Assembly (NCBI RefSeq): GCF_900636825.1
Contig: NZ_LR134318.1
Coordinates: 4,201,501-4,265,500 of the forward strand
DNA length: 64,000 bases
Reading direction: 5' to 3'
From: Pseudomonas fluorescens
Lineage (GTDB): Bacteria > Pseudomonadota > Gammaproteobacteria > Pseudomonadales > Pseudomonadaceae
Below, piece after piece: positions 26,707 to 36,400 of the stretch. The notes under the pieces were generated by a model. The model saw nothing but the letters and a program-made list of their open reading frames with translations. It was not told the origin of the DNA and did no database searches. Within the stretch, counting starts at the first letter, position 1; each line of letters starts with the position of its first letter. A program made the position numbers and the translations under genes.

Positions 26707-28730
26707 GCGATCTCAATCCTACTGCCAAACCGTTTCGGCGCCGGCACATTTTGGTATTCCTCCTACTCACGCTAATCGCGTCCATCGCGATCGGCAAATT
26801 AGCCGGAGTGTTTGGCCGGATGCAGCATAGCGTCTGCGTTACGGCCGTCTCTTCGGATAGTGGTATTACTCAACTATTTTATTCAGACCGTGCGGCCGAG
26901 TTCTCGGAAGAAAACTCTCAGAGCGCCATCATTCACGCAGGTCAGCAGAAAGTCTGCTTTACCACTGGTACTGGCGCCAAGTTTCTAAGATGGGATCCGA
27001 ACAATAATCCGGCGACGATGGTCGTCAAAAGGATAACCATCAACTTTTGGGGATTGAAACAGAAGCTCGACCTACAACAACTTGAGCCGTCATTGTCTGT
27101 TTCGAAGACTCCGGATAGCGAAAGTGATACGGCTTACGCTTTCAACGACAACGATCCGCAAATTTATTTCACATTACCGAGCACATTTTCGCATATAGAA
27201 AATCTGGCGTGCGTGTTGATACTGTGGCTTAGCTTAACAACTACCGCAGTTTTCACCGGACACGTGTTCAAGGAAGCGCTCCTTAGAAAAAAACCTGCCT
27301 ATTTGATGGGTGTGTTCACTGTCATAGCGTTAATTCTGGTCTATCAGATCACCGGGAAAATTGCGGTAAACGACGGCGCCGGCTGGGATGGGCAGACTTA
27401 TCTCGGCCTTCTTGTTCAGTGGAAAAACACCGGTGTAGTTCCTAACGACCCCTATCGAATCAGCCGGATTATTGGGTTTCTGCCGCTGGTGCTGGCCGAG
27501 TTCTCATTTGGCTTGAGCATTAGCAAGCTGATAGTGATGCAAACGGTCCTGAACATCGTCGGCATCGGCATCGGCGTTGGCTTTTTCATGGACTACTTGC
27601 TCAAGTGCGGTCTTCCCCTGAAAAGAGCGTTCCAGTATTCCGTGTTGTTGCTGGCAAGTTGGCCGGTACTGGTGATGTCTACCTATTACCCGATCCTCAG
27701 CGATCATCTCGCGATCATTTTGACGTGCGTAGGCCTGTGGTGCCACGTGGAAAAACGCTTCCTCGGGCTGGCAGCCATCTGCGCGATTTCACCGTTTATC
27801 ATGCCGGGATATTTTCTCGTTCCGTTCATCTTGCTGTGTTTACCTAATCAACCACAGGCGCTTACGGCCTTTAGCCGCTTTTCATTGTCGACGAAGTGGA
27901 GAATCGCAACGTTCGTCGCCCTGTCCATAGCCATGATCCTGTATGTAGTGACATGGATGTTGAAAATCGACGATGACACACTGCTGCACAAGGGTCTTTA
28001 TCTGACTCCGGCATGGCTTGATCTGAGATTGGTCAGCTCCGTATTGGTTGTCGCTGCGCTGGTAGTGATAGCCTGGGCGTGGAGCAGTCAACTCAAGAAC
28101 AACGGGATTTTTGCCCACTTTTCGATGAAATGGTCCCTCTTAGCAGTGGGTGCTGTTGCAGTAGGCCACGCGGCGCTTTACATCGGTCTCGACTGGAACA
28201 GCGGCTTCAGGGGACCGCCGCTTATAGAAAACATGCTCTATCAGGCACTTAACGCTCCGCTTAAGCCCCTCGCAGCGCACTTTGTGTTCTTTGGCCCGGT
28301 ATTTGTCGCTACGCTGTTTTTGTTGTTTAAAGCGCAACAACCCACTAACACCACGTACGCCATCAAGGCGATCTTGCTTGCCTTTATGCCAATATTTGCG
28401 ATCGGTTCCGAGAGTCGCCAATGGATCTCGGTATTACCCTTATTCTTCGCATTTGCCGCTCAATCCAATATCAGTGACGTTAGAACTCGATTGCTCCTTT
28501 GGTTTTCCGCGCTCATGGCGTTGCCACTCTTCTGGCTGGCAAACTCAGTCGCGGACGCTTCTTCTTCGGGCCTGCCAATGTCAGATTTGAAATGGCAACT
28601 CTATTTTGGTCGACAAGGTCCATGGATGTCCCAGCCGGTCTACCTGAGCTCGCTAGCGATCATGTTTGTCTTCGTCACATTGTGGTTCTGGCCAACTGTG
28701 AAGTCGGACAAAAAAGCGCTGGCCCAGTAG
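26703..28730 (+). CDS. Polytopic membrane protein, probable second GT-C-like transferase
   Basis: 675 residues with about twelve helices. TM1 (about 15-35) is followed by a periplasmic domain (43-159) related to that of the preceding protein: QLFY, EFSEENS, RWDP at 96-99 and DPQI at 151-154 align with QLFF, EYSERNS, RWDP at 92-95 and DPQI at 149-152. After TM2/TM3 the loop NDGAGWDGQTY (223-233) is the kind of acidic loop seen in GT-C transferases. I do not recognise a named family. ATGA overlap with the upstream gene implies coupled translation. Function in O-chain branching is inferred from context. Confidence 0.8.
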   Translation: MSDLNPTAKPFRRRHILVFLLLTLIASIAIGKLAGVFGRMQHSVCVTAVSSDSGITQLFYSDRAAEFSEENSQSAIIHAGQQKVCFTTGTGAKFLRWDPNNNPATMVVKRITINFWGLKQKLDLQQLEPSLSVSKTPDSESDTAYAFNDNDPQIYFTLPSTFSHIENLACVLILWLSLTTTAVFTGHVFKEALLRKKPAYLMGVFTVIALILVYQITGKIAVNDGAGWDGQTYLGLLVQWKNTGVVPNDPYRISRIIGFLPLVLAEFSFGLSISKLIVMQTVLNIVGIGIGVGFFMDYLLKCGLPLKRAFQYSVLLLASWPVLVMSTYYPILSDHLAIILTCVGLWCHVEKRFLGLAAICAISPFIMPGYFLVPFILLCLPNQPQALTAFSRFSLSTKWRIATFVALSIAMILYVVTWMLKIDDDTLLHKGLYLTPAWLDLRLVSSVLVVAALVVIAWAWSSQLKNNGIFAHFSMKWSLLAVGAVAVGHAALYIGLDWNSGFRGPPLIENMLYQALNAPLKPLAAHFVFFGPVFVATLFLLFKAQQPTNTTYAIKAILLAFMPIFAIGSESRQWISVLPLFFAFAAQSNISDVRTRLLLWFSALMALPLFWLANSVADASSSGLPMSDLKWQLYFGRQGPWMSQPVYLSSLAIMFVFVTLWFWPTVKSDKKALAQ

Positions 28731-28811
28731 GTTCGTTCGACATAACGCTCTGGTTGTGTAGTAAAATCGCGCGCATTCTCATGCGCGCAGTCAAAAAAAC
28801 CTGGATGGATC

Positions 28812-29921
28812 ATGGACGCAAATCACCAAATTCCTTTGTTTTCCGCGGTAGCGGCCAATGCCGGTATTGACTTCTCCGAGCCGCTAATGCGCGTCGTTAA
28901 TCGCCATTGGTACATTTTGGGTGAAGAGGTCAAGAATTTCGAAAGCGAGTTCGCCAGTTATGTGGGTGCCGAGCACTGCATCTCCGTCGCGAATGGCTCG
29001 GAAGCACTGGAAATCGCTTTGCTCGGCATGGGCGTGGGGCCGGGTGACCGTGTTGTGACGGTAGCGAACGCGGGTTTCTACAGCAGCACTGCTATCCACG
29101 CTGTCGGCGCCGAGCCGGTATATGTTGATGTCGACCCGCTTACTCTGACCATGTGCCCAAATTCCTTGGAAAAGGCGCTGAACCAGCCTGCCAAGGTGGT
29201 CATCGTTACGCACCTGTACGGGCAGTTGGCAGACATCGAAACTCTCGCGAGCATTTCTCGCTCGGCCGGGGCAGCTGTGCTTGAAGATTGTGCCCAGTCC
29301 CATGGTGCGCGCTCTGAAAAAGGCCAGTGTGGCTCCTTCGGTGACTTGGCCTGTTTCAGCTTTTACCCGACCAAAAACCTCGGCGCACTGGGCGACGGTG
29401 GCGCGATCGTGACCTCATCCTCCGAGATCGCCGCGCGACTGCTGACGCTTCGCCAATATGGCTGGTCGGCTAAATACCACGTTACCGTACCGCACGGCCG
29501 CAACAGCAGACTTGATGAGATGCAGGCCGCAATCCTGCGAGTCAAGCTGCCGCTGCTCGACCAGTGGAACGAGCAACGTCGCGCCATTGCCCGACGCTAC
29601 TGTGCTGCCTTCAGCAACCTGCCGGTGAAACTGCCTGCGAGCCTGGGCGACGACTTCGTAGCTCACTTGTTCGTGATTCGTGTCGAAAATCGTGACGCAT
29701 TCGTCGCCTACCTCAAAGAGCACCAAGTCAGCACCGATATTCACTACCCGGTTCCCGACCACTGGCAGACCGCGTACACACCGCGCGAAACATTCAACCT
29801 GCCGGTCACCGAGGCGGCATGCACTCAACTGGTTTCCTTGCCTTGCTTCCCGGGGCTGACTGACCAGCAGGTCGATCGCGTGATTGAAGTGGTTAGCGGC
29901 TACTTCAAACAGGAGATTTAG
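28812..29921 (+). CDS. fdtB: DegT/DnrJ/EryC1-type sugar aminotransferase, FdtB/QdtB-like
   Basis: 369 residues, PLP-dependent sugar aminotransferase. The PLP lysine is Lys188 in FYPTKNLGALGDGG, with LEDCAQSHGA for cofactor contact. The fused acetyltransferase/3,4-ketoisomerase two genes downstream supplies its likely substrate, a dTDP-3-keto-6-deoxyhexose, so it should make dTDP-Fuc3N or dTDP-Qui3N. The sequence alone cannot separate these. It is 82 bases after the preceding gene, and its stop overlaps the ribosome site of the next. Confidence 0.9.
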   Translation: MDANHQIPLFSAVAANAGIDFSEPLMRVVNRHWYILGEEVKNFESEFASYVGAEHCISVANGSEALEIALLGMGVGPGDRVVTVANAGFYSSTAIHAVGAEPVYVDVDPLTLTMCPNSLEKALNQPAKVVIVTHLYGQLADIETLASISRSAGAAVLEDCAQSHGARSEKGQCGSFGDLACFSFYPTKNLGALGDGGAIVTSSSEIAARLLTLRQYGWSAKYHVTVPHGRNSRLDEMQAAILRVKLPLLDQWNEQRRAIARRYCAAFSNLPVKLPASLGDDFVAHLFVIRVENRDAFVAYLKEHQVSTDIHYPVPDHWQTAYTPRETFNLPVTEAACTQLVSLPCFPGLTDQQVDRVIEVVSGYFKQEI

Positions 29922-29922
29922 G

Positions 29923-30858
29923 GTGCTGTCGCTCGTCATCCCGGTTTACAGGAACGAGGAATCCCTGCCATCGCTGTTCAAAGCCGTCGGAGATCTGAAC
30001 GTCGAGCTTCAGGGTGCTCTGGAAGTGGTTTTCGTGGTCGATGGCAGTCCGGATCGTTGCTACGAAATCCTGCGTGATCGCCTTCCAGAGCAGAGTTTTG
30101 CGTCTCAGCTGATCCTGCTGTCGAAGAACTTTGGTTCTTTCATGGCGATCCGCACAGGCTTGCAGCATGCCAAAGGACGGACGTTCGCCGTGATGGCCGC
30201 CGACTTGCAAGAGCCGCCAAGCCTGGTGCTCACCATGAACCGGGTGTTGAATACCGAACCGGTGGACGTGGTGGTCGGAGTCCGCGAAGGTCGTGACGAC
30301 CCGTTCCTGTCGAAACTGGCATCGAAAACTTTCTGGGGTCTGTACAAGCGCTATGTGATCCCGGAAATGCCTGCTGGTGGCGTCGACATGTTCGGCTGCA
30401 ATCTGGAGTTCCGCGACAATCTGCTCAAGCTTGAAGAGCGCCACAGCTCGTTGATCGCGCAGATTTTCTGGCTCGGTTTCCGCCGCCAGGTTGTCAGTTA
30501 CACACGCGTCGCCCGTGAACACGGCAAATCGGCGTGGACGCTGAAAAAGAAAGTCAATTATCTGATGGACAGCGTGTTCTCGTTCACTGACTTGCCTATT
30601 CGCCTGCTGATCCGCGTTGGCGCAGCAGGCTCGGCTCTTTCAGCGTTGTATGGTGTCAGCGTAGTGTTTGCAAAGATGGGCGGCCTCATCGACGTGCCTG
30701 GTTATGCCATGACACTGTTTACCATTACCCTTCTGGGCAGCCTCAATCTGCTAGGTCTGGGCGTGATCGGTTCGTACGCTTGGCGTACGTATGAAAATAC
30801 TAAAGGGCGCCCTTTGGCGATCCCAATGAAAGTTTCTGAGTTTGGAGCCAATAAATGA
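29923..30858 (+). CDS. GtrB-like undecaprenyl-phosphate glycosyltransferase (GT2)
   Basis: 311 residues from the GTG at 29923, one base after the previous stop, with AGGAGATTTAGG upstream. An N-terminal GT2 domain (LSLVIPVYRNEESL, VVDGSPD, MAADLQEPP) is followed by two C-terminal membrane helices (about 232-255 and 267-290). This is the layout of GtrB/DPM-like enzymes, which transfer a sugar from a nucleotide donor to undecaprenyl phosphate on the cytoplasmic face. Here the donor may be the dTDP-3-acetamido sugar made by its neighbours rather than UDP-glucose. Stop overlaps the next start by ATGA. Confidence 0.88.
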   Translation: MLSLVIPVYRNEESLPSLFKAVGDLNVELQGALEVVFVVDGSPDRCYEILRDRLPEQSFASQLILLSKNFGSFMAIRTGLQHAKGRTFAVMAADLQEPPSLVLTMNRVLNTEPVDVVVGVREGRDDPFLSKLASKTFWGLYKRYVIPEMPAGGVDMFGCNLEFRDNLLKLEERHSSLIAQIFWLGFRRQVVSYTRVAREHGKSAWTLKKKVNYLMDSVFSFTDLPIRLLIRVGAAGSALSALYGVSVVFAKMGGLIDVPGYAMTLFTITLLGSLNLLGLGVIGSYAWRTYENTKGRPLAIPMKVSEFGANK

Positions 30859-31802
30859 CTGATTCGCGGGATTTTTTTGTTCACGACCGTGCGATCTGCG
30901 AATCGTCCACTATTGGTGCTGGCTCGCGGATCTGGGCATTTGCGCACGTGCTGCCAAACGCCCTTATCGGTGCTGATTGCAACGTCTGTGACAACGTCTT
31001 TGTCGAGAACGACGTGATCATCGGCGATCGAGTAACGCTCAAGTGCGGCGTTCAGGTTTGGGACGGCATCACTATCGAAGACGATGTTTTCGTGGGGCCG
31101 AATGTCACTTTCACCAACGACAAGTTTCCACGCAGCAAAATCTATCCGGAAGCGTTCTCCCGAACCATCATCCGTAAAGGTGCGTCGCTGGGTGCCAACT
31201 CGACGATTCTACCCGGTATTACCATAGGTACTTCGGCAATGGTCGGCGCAGGCGCGGTCGTTACCAAATCCGTTCCACCAAATGCCATCGTGGTCGGTAA
31301 CCCGGCGAAGATCATCGGCTATGTCGATGCCAAGCCCACTGATGGCACGGTAGTAGACAACCCGGTCAAAGTCGGCAAATCGGATGTTTACCCTTGCGGC
31401 GTCACACTGCACCGCATGATGGAAGCGGTAGATATGCGCGGCAGCCTGAGTGTCGGCGAATGTGGTAAAGACGTCCCGTTCGAAGTAAAACGTTACTTCC
31501 TCGTGACCGACGTTCCGACAGCAGAAACCCGTGGTGAACACGCTCATCGTGAATGCCACCAGTTTTTGGTCGCGGTCAAAGGCACGGTGCATGTGGTTGC
31601 CGACAATGGCAAACATCGCCAGGAGTTTGTACTGGACCACCACACTTTGGGCCTGTTCCTGCCAGCGATGACCTGGGGTATTCAGTACAAGTACTCGGCA
31701 GATGCGGTACTGCTGGTATTCGCTTCCGAGCACTATGCCTCTGACGACTATATCCGCGATTACGATCAATTCCTGATCGAGAAAAAAGCGCAGATTGGTT
31801 GA
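30855..31802 (+). CDS. Bifunctional sugar N-acetyltransferase / dTDP-sugar 3,4-ketoisomerase (WxcM/FdtD-like)
   Basis: 315 residues, two domains. Residues 1-160 form a left-handed beta-helix with hexapeptide repeats (e.g. IGADCNVCDNVFVENDVIIG, GASLGANSTILPG), a CoA-dependent acetyltransferase. Residues about 175-315 form a cupin with RGEHAH (226-231), the catalytic His pair signature of FdtA/WxcM isomerases. Fused enzymes of this kind first isomerise dTDP-4-keto-6-deoxyglucose to the 3-keto sugar and, after amination, acetylate the 3-amino group. With the FdtB-like aminotransferase this makes a full path from RmlB's product to a 3-acetamido-3,6-dideoxyhexose. Confidence 0.92.
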   Translation: MTDSRDFFVHDRAICESSTIGAGSRIWAFAHVLPNALIGADCNVCDNVFVENDVIIGDRVTLKCGVQVWDGITIEDDVFVGPNVTFTNDKFPRSKIYPEAFSRTIIRKGASLGANSTILPGITIGTSAMVGAGAVVTKSVPPNAIVVGNPAKIIGYVDAKPTDGTVVDNPVKVGKSDVYPCGVTLHRMMEAVDMRGSLSVGECGKDVPFEVKRYFLVTDVPTAETRGEHAHRECHQFLVAVKGTVHVVADNGKHRQEFVLDHHTLGLFLPAMTWGIQYKYSADAVLLVFASEHYASDDYIRDYDQFLIEKKAQIG

Positions 31803-31807
31803 TTGCC

Positions 31808-32203
31808 GTGAAAATCTCCAACCTGATGAAAATAAAGTTTTTCCGGTTCCTCCTTACAGGTGGGCTGAATACCGGAATCACTTATGCGCTGTATCTTGTT
31901 TTGCTCAGCGTGTTTCCTTATACGTGGGCCTACTCGATCAGCTATGTCTGCGGGATCGTCTTCGCATTCGTGATGAGCCGGTTCTTTGTGTTCAAGGAAC
32001 ATCAGGGAATCAAATCGATCCTGTTTTTCCCCCTCGTCTACGTCGCGCAATACGTACTGGGGATGTTTGTCGTCTGGTTCTGGGTCAAGCAACTCTCACT
32101 CCCAGAATACCTGGCACCGTTGGCGGCAATCATTCTGTCGCTACCGCTTACTTATGTGCTGACCAAGCTGGTATTCGTCAAATCCGGACCGGTTCCCCGC
32201 TAA
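31808..32203 (+). CDS. GtrA-like flippase
   Basis: About 131 residues and four membrane helices, GtrA/DPMS family: FFRFLLTGGLNTGITYALYL at the start and SRFFVFKE at the loop between helices 2 and 3. GtrA proteins are thought to flip undecaprenyl-phosphate-linked sugar across the inner membrane. The start is uncertain: TTG at 31799 (overlapping the upstream stop), GTG at 31808 or ATG at 31826; none has a strong ribosome site. It is the last gene of the module, followed by a terminator. Confidence 0.87.
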   Translation: MKISNLMKIKFFRFLLTGGLNTGITYALYLVLLSVFPYTWAYSISYVCGIVFAFVMSRFFVFKEHQGIKSILFFPLVYVAQYVLGMFVVWFWVKQLSLPEYLAPLAAIILSLPLTYVLTKLVFVKSGPVPR

Positions 32204-32241
32204 AAAAAGAGGCAGACGGAATATTCCGCCTGCCTCTTTTT
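32202..32241. terminator. Bidirectional rho-independent terminator
   Basis: A long stem (gaggcagacgga/tccgcctgcctc with one mismatch) is flanked by seven A on the left and five T on the right. It can end both the plus-strand branching module and the minus-strand wbpL operon. Confidence 0.9.
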
Positions 32242-32291
32242 ACGCACCTCACTGAACGCCTTTAGCGCCTCTAGTCAGATCTCGCACTTGC

Positions 32292-33317
32292 TCATGCCGA
32301 TACATCCTTTTCGGATTTACCCGCATTGAACTGCAACCCCAGAACGAAAAGTGGCACGTAAGCCAGCAGAACGCCGAGAAGACCATCGAGCTGGAAATAC
32401 ACTACAGCCACGGCGACCGGCAGCAGCCAAAGCAGATTGATCAAGCAGACGGCAACAGTCACCGGAAGATGCTTCCCATAATGGCGTGAAGCGAATTGGT
32501 AGGCATGGCTGCGATGTGCCTCATACACTTTTTCGCCCCGTAACAGACGCCTGAACAGGGTCATGGTCGCGTCGACGACAAATACCCCGAGCAAAATCAG
32601 CCAACCCCAGAAGTATTGAAATGAGGAACCGGCAGCCTGTATTGACAAGATCCCCAAGGCAATACCCAGAAAGCCGCTACCGGCATCGCCCATGAAAATC
32701 TTAGCCGGCGGAAAATTCCACAATAGAAATCCGCCCGCACAACCGGCTAACAACAAGACCGGCTCCATGAGCCCGACAGTCCCGCCCAAGGCGTACAACA
32801 CGCACGCACCGATACACACCGTTACCGCCTCGACGCTTGCAATTCCGTCAATGCCGTCCATGAAGTTATAGAGATTGAGCATCCAGACGAGGTAGAGGGT
32901 AGCCAGTGCGAACCCGATCCAGCCGAGATCGAAAACCTGTCCAAACAGGCTGACTGGCGGCAGACCACCCAACCAGGCCAACGCCCAGATCGCCGCGCAG
33001 AAGTGCCCAAGCAAGCGCCAACGCGCGGCAATATGGCCGTGATCATCCATGAACCCGATGATCGCTACCAAAGCGCCCGCCCCGGCCACTGCGACAAAAT
33101 CTCTGAGTGCAATCAAGTCAGCTGCATACAGCGAGCACAATGCGACAAGAAACGTTACGACGATCGCAACGCCCCCACCCCTCGGCGTTGGAACCGTGTG
33201 TGAGCTACGGGCGTTGGGGATATCCATCAGACTTTTGGCAAGAGCATACCGGCGCAAAACAGCAGTCAGAATGAACGTAATAATTAATGCGATCAGCACA
33301 AACCAGCTGAAATTCAT
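32292..33317 (-). CDS. wbpL: WbpL-like undecaprenyl-phosphate HexNAc-1-P transferase
   Basis: 341 residues, about ten membrane helices, MraY/WecA family. Diagnostic cytoplasmic motifs: PTPRGGG, MDDHGH, NLYNFMDGIDG, GDAGSGFLG and the C-terminal AHRSHAYQ (His-box). It starts O-chain synthesis by moving a HexNAc-1-phosphate (probably the product of WbpM plus the WbpV-like reductase) to undecaprenyl phosphate. It is the last gene of the minus-strand cluster, 107 bases after the large glycosyltransferase; that gap holds a gcgcccgct/agcgggcgc inverted repeat. Confidence 0.92.
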   Translation of the reverse strand: MNFSWFVLIALIITFILTAVLRRYALAKSLMDIPNARSSHTVPTPRGGGVAIVVTFLVALCSLYAADLIALRDFVAVAGAGALVAIIGFMDDHGHIAARWRLLGHFCAAIWALAWLGGLPPVSLFGQVFDLGWIGFALATLYLVWMLNLYNFMDGIDGIASVEAVTVCIGACVLYALGGTVGLMEPVLLLAGCAGGFLLWNFPPAKIFMGDAGSGFLGIALGILSIQAAGSSFQYFWGWLILLGVFVVDATMTLFRRLLRGEKVYEAHRSHAYQFASRHYGKHLPVTVAVCLINLLWLLPVAVAVVYFQLDGLLGVLLAYVPLFVLGLQFNAGKSEKDVSA

Positions 33318-33424
33318 CGCGGCAGTAGCTCCAAATTAAAGCCAGCATTCGTCACTGACAAACAAAAACCATTGCGCCCGCTCTGCCAATCAAGGTGTTT
33401 GATCAGCCAAGCGGGCGCACTTCA

Positions 33425-36400
33425 TCAGTTTTTGTTCACGTCCACGATCTCGTGCAGCGGGCGCCTGCTTAGCACCCGCTTGATTTTTTGCCGTAGCGAG
33501 TAAGGCACCGCATTGCTGATGCGTTCCATACGCGGATGACGGTAAAGCGTCCAGATGGCCAACAGCGCGATTTCCTTGGTCGTCAGCGGCGCCTCATAAG
33601 CGATCGTCGCGGCCGAGAACTTCGGCAGTTCAAAAACTGCTCGCTGATGGCTGTGATTATCGCTGCCGGCACCGCATAAAGCCGGGTAGTCAGAGCTATA
33701 AAACGCAGGCTGGTACAGGCTGGTGTCGACGACCGGCGCAGTCAGCCGCTCTCCGGCAGCGAGCCTTTTCGCAAATTTGCTGATTTGCCCCATCAGCTCG
33801 GCTGGCGTGATTCCATATTGATAAACAAGGGTGTTTGCGCGCCCGGACAATCGCTCCGGGAACGCGCCAATGTTTGGCGCAATGATTGGCAACCCTGCCT
33901 GCAGCGCATAGCTGAGGGTATAGCTGTAAGTTTCCGGGCACTGGCTCGGAAACAGGATGACATCAAACTCATTGGCGGCAATCAGCGAAGGAAGCTCACT
34001 GGCATCATAACGACCCGTAGTCAGAACGCCGTCCAACTCTTTGTAACCGAAACCGACGAGCCGGAAGTTAAGCGGTGCATTGACCGCCGCTGCCGCCGCT
34101 GCCACTTGCTCCAGATAATCGGCACCCTTTTCTTTGCCCAAAGCACCTATCACACCCACGTTGTAACGGATCTTTTGCACGATCGGCGCGACATCCCGGC
34201 CAATGCTGCGCTCGTGCTCCACATGACCTGCGACGACAGCGTTAGGCAACTCGTAGTTGAGTCGATAGTTGGCAAGGGTGTACGCCGAAGGGAACACTAC
34301 TGCCTTCGCCCCCTCGATAAATCCGCGCAACTGCTCTCGCCATTGGGCCGGCGAAACACCGTCAGGCAACTGGAAATCAGGGTTGACGATATCGTCGGCA
34401 TACTGTCCCGGATAGACGCCCTGCGCATCGGTCAGAGTCGGGTTACCGCACAGCCAGTAATAATCGTGAACCGTCAACGCATATTCAGCGCCCAATTCTG
34501 CCGGTAATTGAACCAACTGCGAATTGAGACCGAGTGTGTGGTGGAAATGTACAAAGCCGACACCGCAGCCCTTCAAGAACTCGACCAACAACGTGTGCTC
34601 TTCGGGCAACTGGAAAAGAAGCTCATCGGCACCCGGGAAACTGCCCATGCGCAAAGTAACGGCGCAATGACCACGGCGAGGTGCCAGGAACAGACAGCAA
34701 ACATCGGACTCGAGGGCGTCTGCCAACTCGTCCAGGTGCTGCTGCACTCCGCCCCCGGCCTCATGCGAAATGTGCAAGACCTTCGGCCGCTCCAACGAGG
34801 CGATCAATTGCGCCAGACGTTTTACCCGCACCGCCTTCAGCGGATCTGCGGCGATGAACCTCTGGATATCCAAGTGATAATCCGGATGGAGTTCGGTGAT
34901 GACCTTGGTTGCATGCTCGGTCAGCGCTTGCTTGGAAGAAGAAAAACTGACCCCGCCCTCATGAAATGCATACAGGTTAGGGGTCAGGATATTGAGCCAG
35001 CCGGCCTTCAGCCCGCGCTGGCACAGATCATTTTCCTCACCATACCCTTTGCCAAACTTCTCTTCGTTCAGCAGACCCACAACATCCAGGCATTCGCGGC
35101 GAATGTACATGCAGAAGCCCACACCCGTCGGCGCCTGGCTTACCGGCAATCGGGGGCCGGCAAACACGGCATCGATCTGCTCGACGCTCAAGCCGAAGGC
35201 TGGCTGGTTTTCATAAAGAAACGCCGGAAAACTGCAAATAGTCGCGTTGTTGGAAAACGGAGTAACGGTACCAATGTTCGGCGCAATATAAGCTTCAGCG
35301 GTCAAACGCTCCAGCCAGTCCACCGGCACGATAACGTCACTGTTCAGGAAAACGATATCGTCCTGGCTGGCGTGGCGCATGCCGCGATTGACGGTTTTGA
35401 CGAAGCCCAGATTGACTTCGTTTTCAAGAACGGTCATCACCTGCGGCCATTGTTTCTGCAACTCAAGAAGCATGGCCTGCATGCCTGCATCCGGGCTGGC
35501 ATCATTGATCGCAACCAATTTGGAATTGAACGCAATAATCCCTGGCATGGCGGCCAAAATGCAGCGCCGAGTCATTTCCACATCTTTATAGATCGGCAGA
35601 ATGACGCTGACCGAGTGAGTGCGCGTGACAGGCGCTTCAACTACTTCTTCAACCGGCTGGGGCAGATTGGCTTCGTGCCCTCGCAGATAGTTAGTGAACC
35701 CTCGCTTGGAAGTCTCCACCCTGCTGCGCAGCGCCCCTTTACCGTGCCGCAACGAGCGCACCAAGAAGCGCACCGGCTTGGTAATGAACCAGGAGTTGGA
35801 GTTGATGACCTGTTGATAGTCGGCTTCCCGCTGTTGCAGTTTGGCATTCAGCGCTTCGATTTCCTGCCTGGCGTCAGTGACAGCGCTTGCAAGCGCTTCG
35901 CGGGTCTGAGCCAAGGCGAACTGCGAGTTGCTGAAAGCGGAAAAAAGATTATCTTCGACAATCAGGCGATCTTCGCCCCACGCGGTGAATTCGCTCGCGC
36001 TTCGGCCGTTGATAGCATTCTGAATCTGCGCCTCAATTGCCAGAAACTCTTTCACATCTTCTTCGCGAATCGGGTATCCGGCAGCTTCGCAAGCTTTGAA
36101 TACAAAGTCTTTACGGGTAATTGGGCCTGCCTCTGCCCCCTTGCTGATTCGGGTAATGGAACCCAGAAACTGCGTGAGCGTTTTGAACAGCAGAAACTCG
36201 TAGCGGACGTTACTAGTGAGCGTCCACTCTTTATCGATCAACTGCGCACGCCCTTCCAGATCAACCACAATGTTCTGCGGCACCGCATCGACCAATGCTC
36301 CCGACACCTCGCCTGGCTGGCTCTCGGCGTTATCACAAAGCATTTTGAGTATGCTCAGATAGTCCTCGAGGAAGGCGCCGATATCCGCGTAAGTCCAGCC

